Below, piece by piece: positions 34,790 to 43,460 of a stretch of DNA of 64,000 nt. How positions within the stretch are numbered: the first letter of the stretch is position 1; each line of letters begins with the position of its first letter. The translations under genes were made by a program, and so were the position numbers. Source of the stretch: Chitinophaga sp. sic0106 (GTDB lineage: Bacteria; Bacteroidota; Bacteroidia; Chitinophagales; Chitinophagaceae); contig NZ_JAHUWJ010000004.1 in assembly GCF_019219075.1 (NCBI RefSeq), forward strand, positions 186,001-250,000. The letters run 5' to 3'. The notes beneath the pieces were generated by a model. The model saw nothing but the letters and a program-made list of their open reading frames with translations, made no database searches and was not told the origin of the DNA.

Positions 34790-35041
34790 TTGCTTTATGG
34801 TCAGATAGATGATTGCGGAAACGCAAAGCACGATGAGGCCCCAACGTAGGTAGCTGGCCGTTGTAATCGGTATACCCATGCCGGTGCCTACTGCAATATA
34901 AGCAGCCAGGCATACAGGGCATTTGGGTATAAGCGCCAGTCCAACTCCCGGCAAGGCCCATCGTATGAAGTGGAGAATGCGCCGGAATACAGGCCGGCGC
35001 ATTTTCTCTGCTTTGTTACAGGAACAGGAATGATGTGACAT
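34757..35041 (-). CDS. Small Cys-rich membrane protein of unknown function
   Basis: A 94-residue protein when started at ATG 35041 (MSHHSCSCNK); a longer frame from 35098 would overlap the DUF899 gene. It has a His/Cys-rich N-terminus (HHSCSC), a first hydrophobic segment around ALPGVGLALIPKCPVCLAAY with a CPVC pair, and a second around LRWGLIVLCVSAIIYLTI, and ends in a basic RRRRLL tail. The Cys pairs suggest metal or thiol chemistry. I do not recognise the family. It is 10 bp after the DUF899 gene and probably cotranscribed; its 3' end overlaps the lyase gene by 33 bp on the other strand. Confidence 0.65.
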   Translation of the reverse strand: MSHHSCSCNKAEKMRRPVFRRILHFIRWALPGVGLALIPKCPVCLAAYIAVGTGMGIPITTASYLRWGLIVLCVSAIIYLTIKQLSAFRRRRLL

Positions 35042-35051
35042 AACATATATT

Positions 35052-35792
35052 TTAGTGACAGCAATTGCCATTGCCCGTAACGGCAGGCTGTTCCGCATAC
35101 ATGTCGTGGAGTTTCACCCAGCCCATCGGGTGATCCCCCTCATTCCGCCCTTTAGGAGCTATATCCAGGTAGTTAAAAGTATTGGTCAGCGTTTCCATGC
35201 CTCTGGCATAAGTGGAGTAGGTGTGGAAAATTGCTCCATCTTCCTCTTTATAAAAAGCACTCACGCCAGGCTGTTCTTCCCCCGCATTTTTCTCCAGCCG
35301 GTAGTTATAATACACCCCGCCATTGCTGAGCTCTTCCGGCTTAAAGGAGACTTTATAGTCGTAATTGAAATCATTGCCATTAGATGATACCCACTTAAAC
35401 TGCCAGCCCATGCGTTTTTTGAATTTTTCAATTTCTGCCAGGGGGGCGCGGGACACTACTACCAGGTTGACGTCATGGTTGTACAAATGCGGCAGCACAC
35501 CGTCGATATTATCCGCATTGAAGGAGCAGCCGGTACACCCTTCTTTCCAGCCGGGGCCCAGCATAAAGTGTACTATCAGCAGCTGACTGCGGCCATCAAA
35601 GAGGTCGGAAAGGGTTTCTTTGCCTTCCGGACCATCAAAAGAATAGGTTTTGGTAACCGCCTGCCAGGGCAATGCCTGTCTTTCACGGGCAATCTGATCG
35701 CGCAGGCGGGTCAGTTCTTTTTCTTTCACCAGCAATGCTTTGCGGGCAAGATCCCATTCAGCTGCGGATACTACTTTATTTTTAGTTTGCAT
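35052..35792 (-). CDS. DUF899-family thioredoxin-like protein
   Basis: A 246-residue protein with the features of DUF899: a helical N-terminus (VVSAAEWDLARKALLVKEKE), YSFDGPEGKETLSDLFDGRS, HFMLGPGWKEGCTGCSF with a Cys-x-x-Cys, and SAFYKEEDGAIFHTYS near the end. The fold is thioredoxin-like and the CTGC pair could be redox-active, but the role is unknown. It ends with the unusual GNGNCCH. It is in an operon with the small CPVC membrane protein downstream, so the two may be linked in thiol or metal handling. Confidence 0.88.
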   Translation of the reverse strand: MQTKNKVVSAAEWDLARKALLVKEKELTRLRDQIARERQALPWQAVTKTYSFDGPEGKETLSDLFDGRSQLLIVHFMLGPGWKEGCTGCSFNADNIDGVLPHLYNHDVNLVVVSRAPLAEIEKFKKRMGWQFKWVSSNGNDFNYDYKVSFKPEELSNGGVYYNYRLEKNAGEEQPGVSAFYKEEDGAIFHTYSTYARGMETLTNTFNYLDIAPKGRNEGDHPMGWVKLHDMYAEQPAVTGNGNCCH

Positions 35793-35867
35793 AACAAATG
35801 GATTTTCGACTACAAATATCCATTTAACGCCTGCAAGTAATGCTGGGCAAAAACGTCAATTTAGGGG

Positions 35868-36314
35868 TCATATGCGACCCTCCTGCAAGGGCAGCATGAA
35901 GTTATGGGCACTGATGTAGAAACCATAGTTCAGGTACAAACGATGTGCATGGCTATTACCATGGCCGGAGGATAGCCGCACACTGTGCAGTCCCTGCTTC
36001 ACCGCCAGTTCGCGTATATGATCCAGCAGCTGCTTTGCGTAACCCTTGCCCTGGAATTCCGGCAGGGTCGATAAATCATCGATGTAAAAATGCGGACCGC
36101 CGAGCAGCTTGTGCAGTCGCCGGAAACCAGCGATAGCAGCGGCGCGTGAAGGGTCTGATTCATCCGTGATGTATACCAGCATGTAACCATCGGTGTCCTG
36201 CATCGCTTTTACCTGTGCCAGCACTTCGTCTTTTTTCAGCATTGGCCGTAAGGCCACAATAGCGTCTGCACAAGCGTTAATTTGTTCGTCGGAATTGGCG
36301 TATTGTACCGGCAT
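35868..36314 (-). CDS. GNAT-family N-acetyltransferase
   Basis: A 148-residue acetyltransferase with the GNAT core: YMLVYITDESD, FYIDDLSTLPEFQGKGYAKQLL (split by its natural loop, with acetyl-CoA pyrophosphate loop Q-G-K-G-Y-A) and VRLSSGHGNSHAHRLYLNYGF at the end. The length is normal. Its ATG overlaps the stop codon of the upstream carboxymuconolactone-decarboxylase-like gene by one base (TAATG), so the two are translationally coupled. The substrate is unknown. Confidence 0.9.
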   Translation of the reverse strand: MPVQYANSDEQINACADAIVALRPMLKKDEVLAQVKAMQDTDGYMLVYITDESDPSRAAAIAGFRRLHKLLGGPHFYIDDLSTLPEFQGKGYAKQLLDHIRELAVKQGLHSVRLSSGHGNSHAHRLYLNYGFYISAHNFMLPLQEGRI

Positions 36315-36754
36315 TATTTGTTGAATTGATAGTTAAGAGAGATGGCAATCCTGTTCCAGGTATTGATCTGAACAATGGCCATGAGGATTTGTGCCGTACC
36401 GTCCATCCCGAAATGTGCTATCACGTCCTGGTACGTTTTATCTGATAAGCCCTGCTGGCCTATTTGTGTCACTTCCTCTGTCATGGCCAGCAATGCGCGT
36501 TCTGCCGGAGTGTACAGCGTTGTCTCTCTCCAGGCATTAAGCAGGTATATACGCTGTTCCGTTTCCCCGTATTTGCGTGCATCGCGTGTATGCATGTCTA
36601 TACAATAAGCACATTGGTTGATCTGTGATGCCCTGATTTTAATCAACTCTTTCTGGATAATATTAAGTTTGGAATCTGTGCCAAATACATGCAGCGCCCT
36701 AATGGCCTTTACAGCCTCCGGAAATTGCTCGTGTAAACTGAATCTGGTGTTCAT
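36314..36754 (-). CDS. Carboxymuconolactone decarboxylase-family (AhpD-like) protein
   Basis: A 146-residue all-helical protein with the AhpD core CAYCIDMHTRDA (Cys48, Cys51, His55), which gives peroxidase-cofactor or thiol activity in relatives. NQCAYCIDMH is the standard motif and the flanking ELIKIRAS helix fits. It is divergent from a MocR-type regulator with a shared 91-bp control region, and is coupled to the GNAT gene downstream. The MocR regulator may control it. Confidence 0.9.
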   Translation of the reverse strand: MNTRFSLHEQFPEAVKAIRALHVFGTDSKLNIIQKELIKIRASQINQCAYCIDMHTRDARKYGETEQRIYLLNAWRETTLYTPAERALLAMTEEVTQIGQQGLSDKTYQDVIAHFGMDGTAQILMAIVQINTWNRIAISLNYQFNK

Positions 36755-36784
36755 CTTTTTTATTTAGGGAGATATTAACTGCTA

Positions 36785-36798
36785 CAAATGTATATTTG
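36785..36798. promoter_or_regulatory. Overlapping divergent -7 boxes
   Basis: The 14 bases hold TATATTTG on the plus strand (36791-36798) and TACATTTG on the minus strand (36785-36792). Both match TAnnTTTG exactly, and they serve the MocR gene to the right and the AhpD-like gene to the left. Confidence 0.6.
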
Positions 36799-36801
36799 AT
36801 C

Positions 36802-36845
36802 TGGACTAGTAGAGTAGTCCACTTTTGAATTAATAAGTAGTCCAG
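36802..36845. promoter_or_regulatory. MocR operator candidate: inverted repeat plus a third half-site
   Basis: TGGACTA (36802-36808) and TAGTCCA (36815-36821) form a perfect inverted repeat just after the plus-strand -7 box. A further half-site TAGTCCAG (36838-36845) ends directly at the ATG of the MocR gene. MocR/PdxR regulators usually bind such repeats next to their own gene and the divergent target. Confidence 0.65.
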
Positions 36846-38315
36846 ATGCTTCCATTCAAATCACTGATAGAAATAGACCGCAACGCGCATCAGGCCATCT
36901 ATCTCCAGGTGGCTAACCGCTTTATTACCCTCATCCGGGACGGTATGATCCGCCCGGGCACCTTTCTGCCAGGCAGCAGGATATTGGCTGATTTGCTGGG
37001 CCTTCACCGCAAAACAGTGGTAGCAGCCTACGATGAGTTGGTGAGCCAGGATTGGGTAGTGCCCGTGCCGCGAAAAGGCATGATGGTAGCCACGAACCTC
37101 CCAATGGTAAAACCACGGACGTTTTCAGGTGCGGTCCATGCTTATGCGCAGCAGCCTGCATTTGAAATGAATACTTTTCCTGTACTGCCACATCCTAACA
37201 AAGTTGGTGCTACCAAAAAACTGGTGGTAAATGATGGCTTTCCGGATGTGCGCCTGGCGCCATTGGAGGATTGGATGAAAGAATGCCGCTCCCTGATTCA
37301 GCAGCCAGGTTATGCCCGCAACCTGGCCGCAACTGCCGTTGCTGGCAATCTGCATCTGCGGACCCAGCTGGTAAAGCATCTCTCTGATACCAGGGGACTC
37401 AACATCACCCCCAGCAATATTATGATTACACGAGGTGCGCAAATGAGCATTTATCTGGCCGCAGCTACGTTGATCCGTAAGGGTGATTATGTAATAGTGG
37501 GTAGCCCCAATTACTATTTCGCAGATCTTACTTTTGAGCAGCTGGGGGCAAAACTGCTAAGAGTGCCGGTGGACAACCACGGGATAGACGTAGATGCGAT
37601 CGAGCGACTTTGCAAAAGCAAGCGGATAAAGCTACTGTACGTGATCAGTCATCATCATCACCCAACCACTGTTACATTAAGTGCGGAGAGAAGAATGAAG
37701 CTGCTGGAAATCATCAGGAAGTATAACCTGGCTGTAATTGAAGATGATTACGATTACGATTTTTATTACAGCGCATCGCCGATTGTACCCCTGGCCAGTG
37801 CGGATCATGGTGGTAATGTCATCTACGTGGGCTCCTTTACCAAATCGCTTGGATTATCATTGCGCATGGGTTTTATGATAGCCCCGGAAATGTTTATAGA
37901 ACGGGCTGCACAACTGCGGCAGTTGATGGACCTGGGAGGCGATAACCTTGTGGAAGAGGCGCTGGGTAATATGTTAAAGGCTGGCGTAATTGCCCGTCAC
38001 CTGAAAAAAGCCAATAAAGTATATCGGGAAAGGCGGGACCTGGCAGGGGAGTTGTTGCAACAACAGTTGGGCAACAAGGTATCTTTTGAGCTGCCACAGG
38101 GTGGGATGGCTATCTGGCTTCAGTTTGATCCCGCCTGCAACCTGGCGGCTGTAACTATCAGGGCAGCGGATCTCGGGCTTACTATGAATAATGGCTACCG
38201 GTATTTTTACGGTACACAGCCAGGAAATGCCATTCGGTTTGGCTTTGCATCACTTAACCAGCGGGAGCTGACGCAGGCAGTGACAATCATCCGCAAAGCG
38301 ATGGACCGCATGTAG
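36846..38315 (+). CDS. MocR-type (GntR-HTH/aminotransferase) transcriptional regulator
   Basis: A 489-residue regulator made of an N-terminal winged helix (about 12-80: RPGTFLPGSRILADLLGLHR, then KTVVAAYDELVSQDW) and a C-terminal fold-type I aminotransferase domain. The PLP Lys is in the motif SFTKSLGLSLRMGF; VIEDDYDYDFYY holds the cofactor Asp. The family uses PLP as an effector instead of catalysing transamination. It is divergent from the AhpD-like/GNAT genes, with an inverted repeat in between, so it likely regulates itself and those genes. The ATG at 36846 directly follows an operator half-site, leaving a very short untranslated leader. Confidence 0.93.
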   Translation: MLPFKSLIEIDRNAHQAIYLQVANRFITLIRDGMIRPGTFLPGSRILADLLGLHRKTVVAAYDELVSQDWVVPVPRKGMMVATNLPMVKPRTFSGAVHAYAQQPAFEMNTFPVLPHPNKVGATKKLVVNDGFPDVRLAPLEDWMKECRSLIQQPGYARNLAATAVAGNLHLRTQLVKHLSDTRGLNITPSNIMITRGAQMSIYLAAATLIRKGDYVIVGSPNYYFADLTFEQLGAKLLRVPVDNHGIDVDAIERLCKSKRIKLLYVISHHHHPTTVTLSAERRMKLLEIIRKYNLAVIEDDYDYDFYYSASPIVPLASADHGGNVIYVGSFTKSLGLSLRMGFMIAPEMFIERAAQLRQLMDLGGDNLVEEALGNMLKAGVIARHLKKANKVYRERRDLAGELLQQQLGNKVSFELPQGGMAIWLQFDPACNLAAVTIRAADLGLTMNNGYRYFYGTQPGNAIRFGFASLNQRELTQAVTIIRKAMDRM

Positions 38316-38408
38316 TCAGCCAACCGCATGACGGTTCCGGCAATCACCTGCAATGCGATGGGAAAAGCGTAGTAAGCCTGCTACCATCATTTGCATTCAA
38401 CGTTCCTT

Positions 38409-39275
38409 TTAGTCCGCCAACCGCAGGCGCCATGTGGCGCGGGTGCGGCGCACCTCCTTCAGCTTTTCTTTCTGATCAGGGGTGAGCGCCGCCATAAATT
38501 GCGGCAAGCTGCTGATAAGCGCATGGTTCGGTTGTGCTACCTCATCAATTACAAAACCCATTTCTTCAAAAAAAGATTCTGCTTCTTCAAAAGAACTGAA
38601 CTTCTTCTCTTCAATTTGATGTGCCTTCAGAAATTGCATTAATGCATCATCACGATACATTTTGGCGGCTACGTCTGTATCTTCACGGATATAGATATCG
38701 GCAGTAATCCAATATCCCCCGCTTTGCTGCAAAATTCGGCGGATGATGCCACATAGTTGTTCTTTCTCGGCTGTATCAAGATACATCAGCAAGCCTTCAT
38801 TGATGATAGCCACAGGGCCGGGAGGAAACCTGGCAGTTAAGGAACGGAAGGTGTTTTCGTCAAGGGCATTTAACCCTTCGAGATCCAAATGGCCTGCAAT
38901 GGGCTCCGGATGCAATTTTTCAATGAAGGATTTTTTGGCAGCAATGAGGTCTGGTAGGTCTGTATCGATATAATAAACTGTAGGGTCGGCTACCATGGCG
39001 AGGCCACGGAATGAAAAACCGGCTGATATCTCCACGATATTTTTTATATCAATTGGTTTCAGCAGCTGGTCAATACTGCGGTATCGCTGTTCAAAGTGTA
39101 CAATCCTTGCCCAGTAACGGGCGGCCTTTTCAGGATCTGCCTGGAATGGCTCCGGCTCTCCCAGTAATGCTACTGCTTCCTTGCAATAAGGCAGGGTAGT
39201 ATGTCCTTTCAGATACAACAGCCCTTTTGCGGAGGGACTTATGGAGTTAAAATCTCGGTTAGAAGGTGTTTCCAT
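38409..39275 (-). CDS. Class I SAM-dependent methyltransferase (leucine carboxyl methyltransferase-like)
   Basis: A 288-residue methyltransferase when started at ATG 39275 (METPSNRDF); the frame is open to 39365 but the extra 30 residues do not look conserved. The SAM-binding region is VEISAGFSFRGLAM followed by YIDTDLPDL, the layout of the LCM/PCMT group, and AIINEGLLMYLD is the next conserved strand-loop. The methyl acceptor is unknown. It ends 94 bp from the convergent MocR gene and starts 91 bp from the end of lepB on the same strand. Confidence 0.85.
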   Translation of the reverse strand: METPSNRDFNSISPSAKGLLYLKGHTTLPYCKEAVALLGEPEPFQADPEKAARYWARIVHFEQRYRSIDQLLKPIDIKNIVEISAGFSFRGLAMVADPTVYYIDTDLPDLIAAKKSFIEKLHPEPIAGHLDLEGLNALDENTFRSLTARFPPGPVAIINEGLLMYLDTAEKEQLCGIIRRILQQSGGYWITADIYIREDTDVAAKMYRDDALMQFLKAHQIEEKKFSSFEEAESFFEEMGFVIDEVAQPNHALISSLPQFMAALTPDQKEKLKEVRRTRATWRLRLAD

Positions 39276-39366
39276 TGTAAGTTTTCCTGCATTAAAAAAG
39301 GCCATTCCTGCATTACAGAAATGGCCCGGTTTGAATAATATAGCATGTTCCGTAGTATCATGCATG

Positions 39367-40542
39367 TTATCTGATCGCTTTCATGAGTCGGCTCCAGCGG
39401 ATGCCATCACTATCGTAACTCATCCAGGTGATCCAGGCTTTGCCTACCACGTGATCCTCCGGCAGGAAGCCCCAGTAACGGGAGTCGATAGAGTTATGGC
39501 GGTTGTCGCCCATTACCCAGTAATAATTCATTTTGAAGGTATAACTGGTGGTGGGTTGGCCATTGAGTATAAAGCTACCATTTTTCACTGTAAAATCATT
39601 GCCCTCATATATCTGAATAATGCGCTGGTAGAGCGGCAGGTTTGCTGCTGTTAACTGTACGGTGACGCCTTTGGCGGGTACCACGACCGGGCCGAAATTA
39701 TCCTGGTTCCAGTGGAAGCGGGTGGTGTCAAAAGGGAATACGCCGGGATCCGACATTTCCGTGTTGACAAACGGCGTAACTGCGGTAACGGACGACCATG
39801 TTTTGATGGTGGCCAGGTCGGACTGGTTAAAGTTACAGAGGTATAATCCCGCCTGTCCGGTAGGGGTAGGCTCATCGATGATACCCATTTCTTTCAGCCG
39901 GGCAGGGTTAAGCGCATCACCATTGGTTTGCACGAGGTACTGCATCTCGCTGCCGGGAGCCACATAGGCCGGCTTAGTATTTACAAATAAGTGTCCGTCG
40001 CGGATTTGCAGGGTATCGCCAGGTACGCCCACACATCTTTTGATAATATTTTCTCTTTTATCCAGGGGGCGTGGAATAATGTGGTAGCTGTTCCAAACCT
40101 CCTGACGGCCGAGCTGTCGTACCAGCTCGTAATAGTTCACGTTCTCTTCTACCTCGAGTGCCACGGTATCCCCGGCAGGGAGATTAAACACCACAATATC
40201 ATTTCTTTCGAGAGAGGAGAAGCCTGGCAGGCGCTTATAGGGCCATTTTACCAGCGTGCTGTAAGAGGGACTATAACTGGTAAAAGGCATCTTGTTGTGT
40301 ACCAGTGGCAGTGCCAGCGGTGTTACCGGCAGCCTGGGGCCGTAGCTGATCTTACTGACGAAAAGGTAATCGTTTACCAGCAGGGTGCGTTCCATAGAAC
40401 CAGAGGGAATACAATAGGCCTCGAAAATGAACATCCTGATCAGGGTGGCGGCTACAATGGCGAATATACCAGCATTGAGCCATTCCCGGAGTATGGATTT
40501 CTTTTCTCCAGTAGTATCTTTCCGGCGGCGGAAGAGTTTCAT
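39367..40542 (-). CDS. lepB: Signal peptidase I
   Basis: A 391-residue membrane serine protease that removes signal peptides. The N-terminal helix (about 24-42) anchors it. Box B is CIPSGSMERTL with catalytic Ser49. The general base is Lys168 in IIKRCVGVPGD, and box E is YWVMGDNRHNSIDSRYWG. It is longer than E. coli LepB because of insertions between the boxes, as is common in Bacteroidota. It stands alone between the methyltransferase and a divergent cold-shock gene. Confidence 0.95.
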   Translation of the reverse strand: MKLFRRRKDTTGEKKSILREWLNAGIFAIVAATLIRMFIFEAYCIPSGSMERTLLVNDYLFVSKISYGPRLPVTPLALPLVHNKMPFTSYSPSYSTLVKWPYKRLPGFSSLERNDIVVFNLPAGDTVALEVEENVNYYELVRQLGRQEVWNSYHIIPRPLDKRENIIKRCVGVPGDTLQIRDGHLFVNTKPAYVAPGSEMQYLVQTNGDALNPARLKEMGIIDEPTPTGQAGLYLCNFNQSDLATIKTWSSVTAVTPFVNTEMSDPGVFPFDTTRFHWNQDNFGPVVVPAKGVTVQLTAANLPLYQRIIQIYEGNDFTVKNGSFILNGQPTTSYTFKMNYYWVMGDNRHNSIDSRYWGFLPEDHVVGKAWITWMSYDSDGIRWSRLMKAIR

Positions 40543-40684
40543 ACTATAAGAATTTTGAATCTAATATCGGCTAAATATCAATAGCCGGATTAGAAATTAT
40601 CCCGGCGGCGGGAAATGGATGCTCAATGGCATTTATTTTCTTATCTTCGTACTAACCCATAATTGAAAATTAGGGATTTTGTAT

Positions 40685-41137
40685 ATGGCAAGATCACAGG
40701 AAACCTTTAACAAACAAGAATTCCAAAAGAAGAAGCAACAGAAAAAACAAGAAAAGGCGGATCGTAAAGAAGAGCGACAGTCCAAGAGCAACAAAGGCAA
40801 GAGTTTGGAAGACATGATGGCCTATCTGGACGAGAATGGTAATCTGACTACCGTGCCTCCGGATCCGTCTAAAAAGAAAGAAGTCAATCTGGAAGATATA
40901 CAGATAGGAGTGGCGCGCCAGCAGGAAGAGGCGGAAGATCCGGTGCGTACTGGTGTGGTAACGTTTTATAACGATGGAAAAGGCTTCGGCTTTATCAAAG
41001 ACAGCCGCAACCAGGAGAGCTATTTCGTGCACATTAACCAGTCGAAAGACCCGCTGAAGGAGAACGTGAAAGTATCTTTCGAGCTCGGAAAAGGTCCTAA
41101 AGGCCCGATCGCCATTAATGTGCAGGTAATAAAATAG
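40685..41137 (+). CDS. Cold-shock domain protein with long basic N-terminal extension
   Basis: A 150-residue protein. The first 45 residues are Lys/Gln/Glu-rich and likely helical or disordered (FQKKKQQKKQEKADRKEERQ). A linker follows, and then a C-terminal cold-shock domain (about 86-150) with the RNA-binding motifs GKGFGFIKD and YFVHINQ. The start is ATG 40685, 6 bp downstream of an in-frame TTG. The RNP1 and RNP2 motifs show single-stranded nucleic acid binding. The charged extension is not present in CspA and may bind ribosome or RNA. It is divergent from lepB. Confidence 0.92.
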   Translation: MARSQETFNKQEFQKKKQQKKQEKADRKEERQSKSNKGKSLEDMMAYLDENGNLTTVPPDPSKKKEVNLEDIQIGVARQQEEAEDPVRTGVVTFYNDGKGFGFIKDSRNQESYFVHINQSKDPLKENVKVSFELGKGPKGPIAINVQVIK

Positions 41138-41291
41138 CCTGCTGCAGGCACATCGTTTACGCTACAATTTACCGTCCCAAAGCCACCTGCTTTGCGGCAC
41201 TAATATCTCCCTGTACCTTATAACACCAAAACGGGACTCGTCCACAAGCATTCCGGTAGCACCCGGGTTATATAGATATGATTGCCCACGT

Positions 41292-41756
41292 ATGAAAAAA
41301 GATTCTGTTACTACACCTGTAACGGCCATGCCGTTTAATTTATTTGATCAGGAACTCAGTGAAAATGGAATTGGTTGTCATACCATGCTGGAAGCCTTTC
41401 CCGCCGCAGCATACATCTGTGATATGGATGGTCATGTAAGGATTTTCAATCACCTGGCCATTAATCTCTTTGGTCGTATGCCCGCCACAGGTACTGATAA
41501 ATGGTGTATGAGCCTGAAAACTTTTTCTCCCAATGGCAAGCCTTTGCAGCCCGAGGAATACCCGGTAGCCTGCACCATTGAGCAACAGCGGCCATACGCC
41601 GGTAAAGCGATTATCATCGAAAAGCCGGATGGCAGCAGGCGTATGCTCGAAGTAAACACCAGTTTGCTGTATAATCATCGGCACCAGCCGGTGGCGGTAA
41701 TGTGCGTGGCCAGGCCACCGCTGACGTCCAGCGATTGGCTGGCGACCAGCGTTTAG
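41292..41756 (+). CDS. Single PAS-domain protein
   Basis: A 154-residue protein with one PAS domain (about 25-140: FPAAAYICDMDGHVRIFN, then NLFGRM, ending MLEVNTSLLYNHRHQPV). No kinase, cyclase or HTH output domain is attached. Free-standing PAS proteins bind small ligands or partner proteins. It is transcribed alone, 154 bp from the upstream gene and 161 bp from the downstream one. The start was chosen as the first ATG (MKKDSV). An ATCTCCCT motif lies upstream at 41215-41222. Confidence 0.8.
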   Translation: MKKDSVTTPVTAMPFNLFDQELSENGIGCHTMLEAFPAAAYICDMDGHVRIFNHLAINLFGRMPATGTDKWCMSLKTFSPNGKPLQPEEYPVACTIEQQRPYAGKAIIIEKPDGSRRMLEVNTSLLYNHRHQPVAVMCVARPPLTSSDWLATSV

Positions 41757-41917
41757 CACTTACTATATTGATGGAGATCCATCCAACACGACCGCCATTA
41801 TAATAATCCGCACATGTATTCCTGGCCGAAGGCGAGGAACACCAGCGAAAAAATATTAAGAAAATCTCCTTGTGAGAAAAAAACTAATGTATCTTTCTTC
41901 CCTATTAGAAACGAATT

Positions 41918-42373
41918 ATGATAGTTGATACATTAGATCGTGCAGCACGATACCACGTCCTCGGCGAAAAGTTTGTAAAAGCCTTTGATTACCTGCGCCA
42001 GACCGACTTTACCACCATTGCGAAAGGGAAATACGACATTGACGGCACCAATATATTCGCCATCGTTAATGAATACGATACCATCGCGGAAGAAGGTGAA
42101 CAAATGGAAGCCCACCGTAAGTACATAGATGTACAATACCTGGCGGCCGGAGAAGAAAGAATAGGTCATGATTTTTTGGGAGATAAAAATCCCTCCAAAG
42201 CCTACTCCGACACAGAAGATTACATGCTCTTTGCAGAGAAGCCTGCTTTCTATACGGTACTCAAACAGGGCCAGTTTGCTATATTTTTCCCAACGGATCT
42301 GCATATGCCTAATCTTCGTGTAGCCGGTCCCGTGCCCGTTAAAAAAGTAGTGATTAAAATTGCGGTGGACTAA
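41918..42373 (+). CDS. YhcH/YjgK/YiaL-family protein
   Basis: A 151-residue cupin-like protein of the YhcH/EbgC group. The metal-site residues are in EAHRKYIDVQYLAAGEE and DLHMPNL, as in the family. Members act in sugar acid or sialic-acid metabolism, some as putative isomerases. It overlaps the following GNAT gene by one base (TAATG), so the two are coupled. No sugar genes are next to it, so the pathway here is not clear. Confidence 0.92.
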   Translation: MIVDTLDRAARYHVLGEKFVKAFDYLRQTDFTTIAKGKYDIDGTNIFAIVNEYDTIAEEGEQMEAHRKYIDVQYLAAGEERIGHDFLGDKNPSKAYSDTEDYMLFAEKPAFYTVLKQGQFAIFFPTDLHMPNLRVAGPVPVKKVVIKIAVD

Positions 42374-42864
42374 TGGAGATATTGATACGTGAAATCCAGT
42401 CCGGCGATAATGCAGCTTTGGCGGGCATTATACGTAAAGGTATTGAAGAATTTGGGGTGCCGCTGGAAGGCACTGCGCATAGCGATCCTACTACGGACGA
42501 CTTATTTACTTTATTTAAAACACCTGGTTCCGGATATTTCGTGGCAGTGGAAAACGGTGTAATCCTTGGTGGCGGTGGTTTTTACCCCACTGAAGGATTG
42601 CCTGCAGGTTGTGCGGAGCTGGTTCGTTTTTTTCTTTCGCCTGCGGCGAGAGGAAAAGGCCTCGGTGTTAAATTGCTCGAAAATGCCAGCGAGGCGGCCC
42701 GGAAAGCGGGCTATACTTCGTTCTACCTGGAATCATTTCCTGAGATGACAAAGGCAGTTGCGATGTATGAGAAAAACGGATTTCAATACCTGCCGGCAGC
42801 ATTGGGCAATTCAGGGCATCACGCCTGTACTATCTGGATGTTAAAAGACCTTACTTCATTATGA
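42373..42864 (+). CDS. GNAT-family N-acetyltransferase
   Basis: A 163-residue acetyltransferase with the GNAT pyrophosphate loop LSPAARGKGLGVKLL, preceded by ILGGGGFYPTEGLPAGCAEL and followed by YTSFYLESFPEMTKAVAMYE, with KNGFQYLP as the last core strand. It starts within the YhcH stop codon and overlaps the YccF gene by 4 bp (ATGA), forming a three-gene operon. The substrate is unknown. Confidence 0.92.
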   Translation: MEILIREIQSGDNAALAGIIRKGIEEFGVPLEGTAHSDPTTDDLFTLFKTPGSGYFVAVENGVILGGGGFYPTEGLPAGCAELVRFFLSPAARGKGLGVKLLENASEAARKAGYTSFYLESFPEMTKAVAMYEKNGFQYLPAALGNSGHHACTIWMLKDLTSL

Positions 42865-43232
42865 GTCTGATTGGAAATATTATCTGGCTGATTTTTGGCG
42901 GTTTCTTCACCGCTATATGGTATTTTATTGTAGGCTTCGGCTTTTGCATTACCATCATTGGTATTCCTTTTGGCTTGCAGTGCTTTAAAATAGGACTGCT
43001 GACGCTGATGCCTTTTGGGGCAAATGTGAGAGAAGCAAATCCGCCAACAGGCTGCCTGTCCACCATCTTCAATATCATCTGGATATTTGCAGGTGGTATC
43101 TGGGTGGCGCTTGGGCACTTGCTGTTTGGCCTGCTGCTCGCCATTACCATCATCGGTATCCCGTTTGCGCGGCAACATTTTAAATTATTGGCATTGACGT
43201 TTGCACCATTTGGTAAAGAAGTTTATTACTAA
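42861..43232 (+). CDS. YccF-domain membrane protein
   Basis: A 123-residue inner-membrane protein with two YccF motifs. The first reads GFCITIIGIPFGLQCFKIG and the second AITIIGIPFARQHFKLLAL, each a hydrophobic helix pair with an IGIPF turn. They are joined by a short charged loop and a helical hairpin. The family has no known function. It is the last gene of a coupled operon with YhcH and a GNAT; a good terminator follows. Confidence 0.93.
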   Translation: MSLIGNIIWLIFGGFFTAIWYFIVGFGFCITIIGIPFGLQCFKIGLLTLMPFGANVREANPPTGCLSTIFNIIWIFAGGIWVALGHLLFGLLLAITIIGIPFARQHFKLLALTFAPFGKEVYY

Positions 43233-43253
43233 ATTTCCCGTTAATTTTTTCGA

Positions 43254-43292
43254 AGCGGGTGTATCAAAAGTAGTATACACCCGCTTTTTTTC
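43254..43292 (+). terminator. Rho-independent terminator after the YccF gene
   Basis: AGCGGGTGTAT (43254-43264) pairs with ATACACCCGCT (43275-43285), followed by a run of T to 43291. It lies 22 bp after the stop codon of the three-gene operon. Confidence 0.92.
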
Positions 43293-43460
43293 GGGTACCT
43301 GTGGTGGAAGATTTTCCTGTATCCAATTCTCCGGATCTTTAAATTACTGTTGATACATCCCGGCCAACCAAACACCATCCTCTGGCAGTTTCTGTTTTTT
43401 TTAACAAATCCACGGGTTACCTCTGCTGCGTTTCCGGTATAAAAGGAAAATTACTACTAT

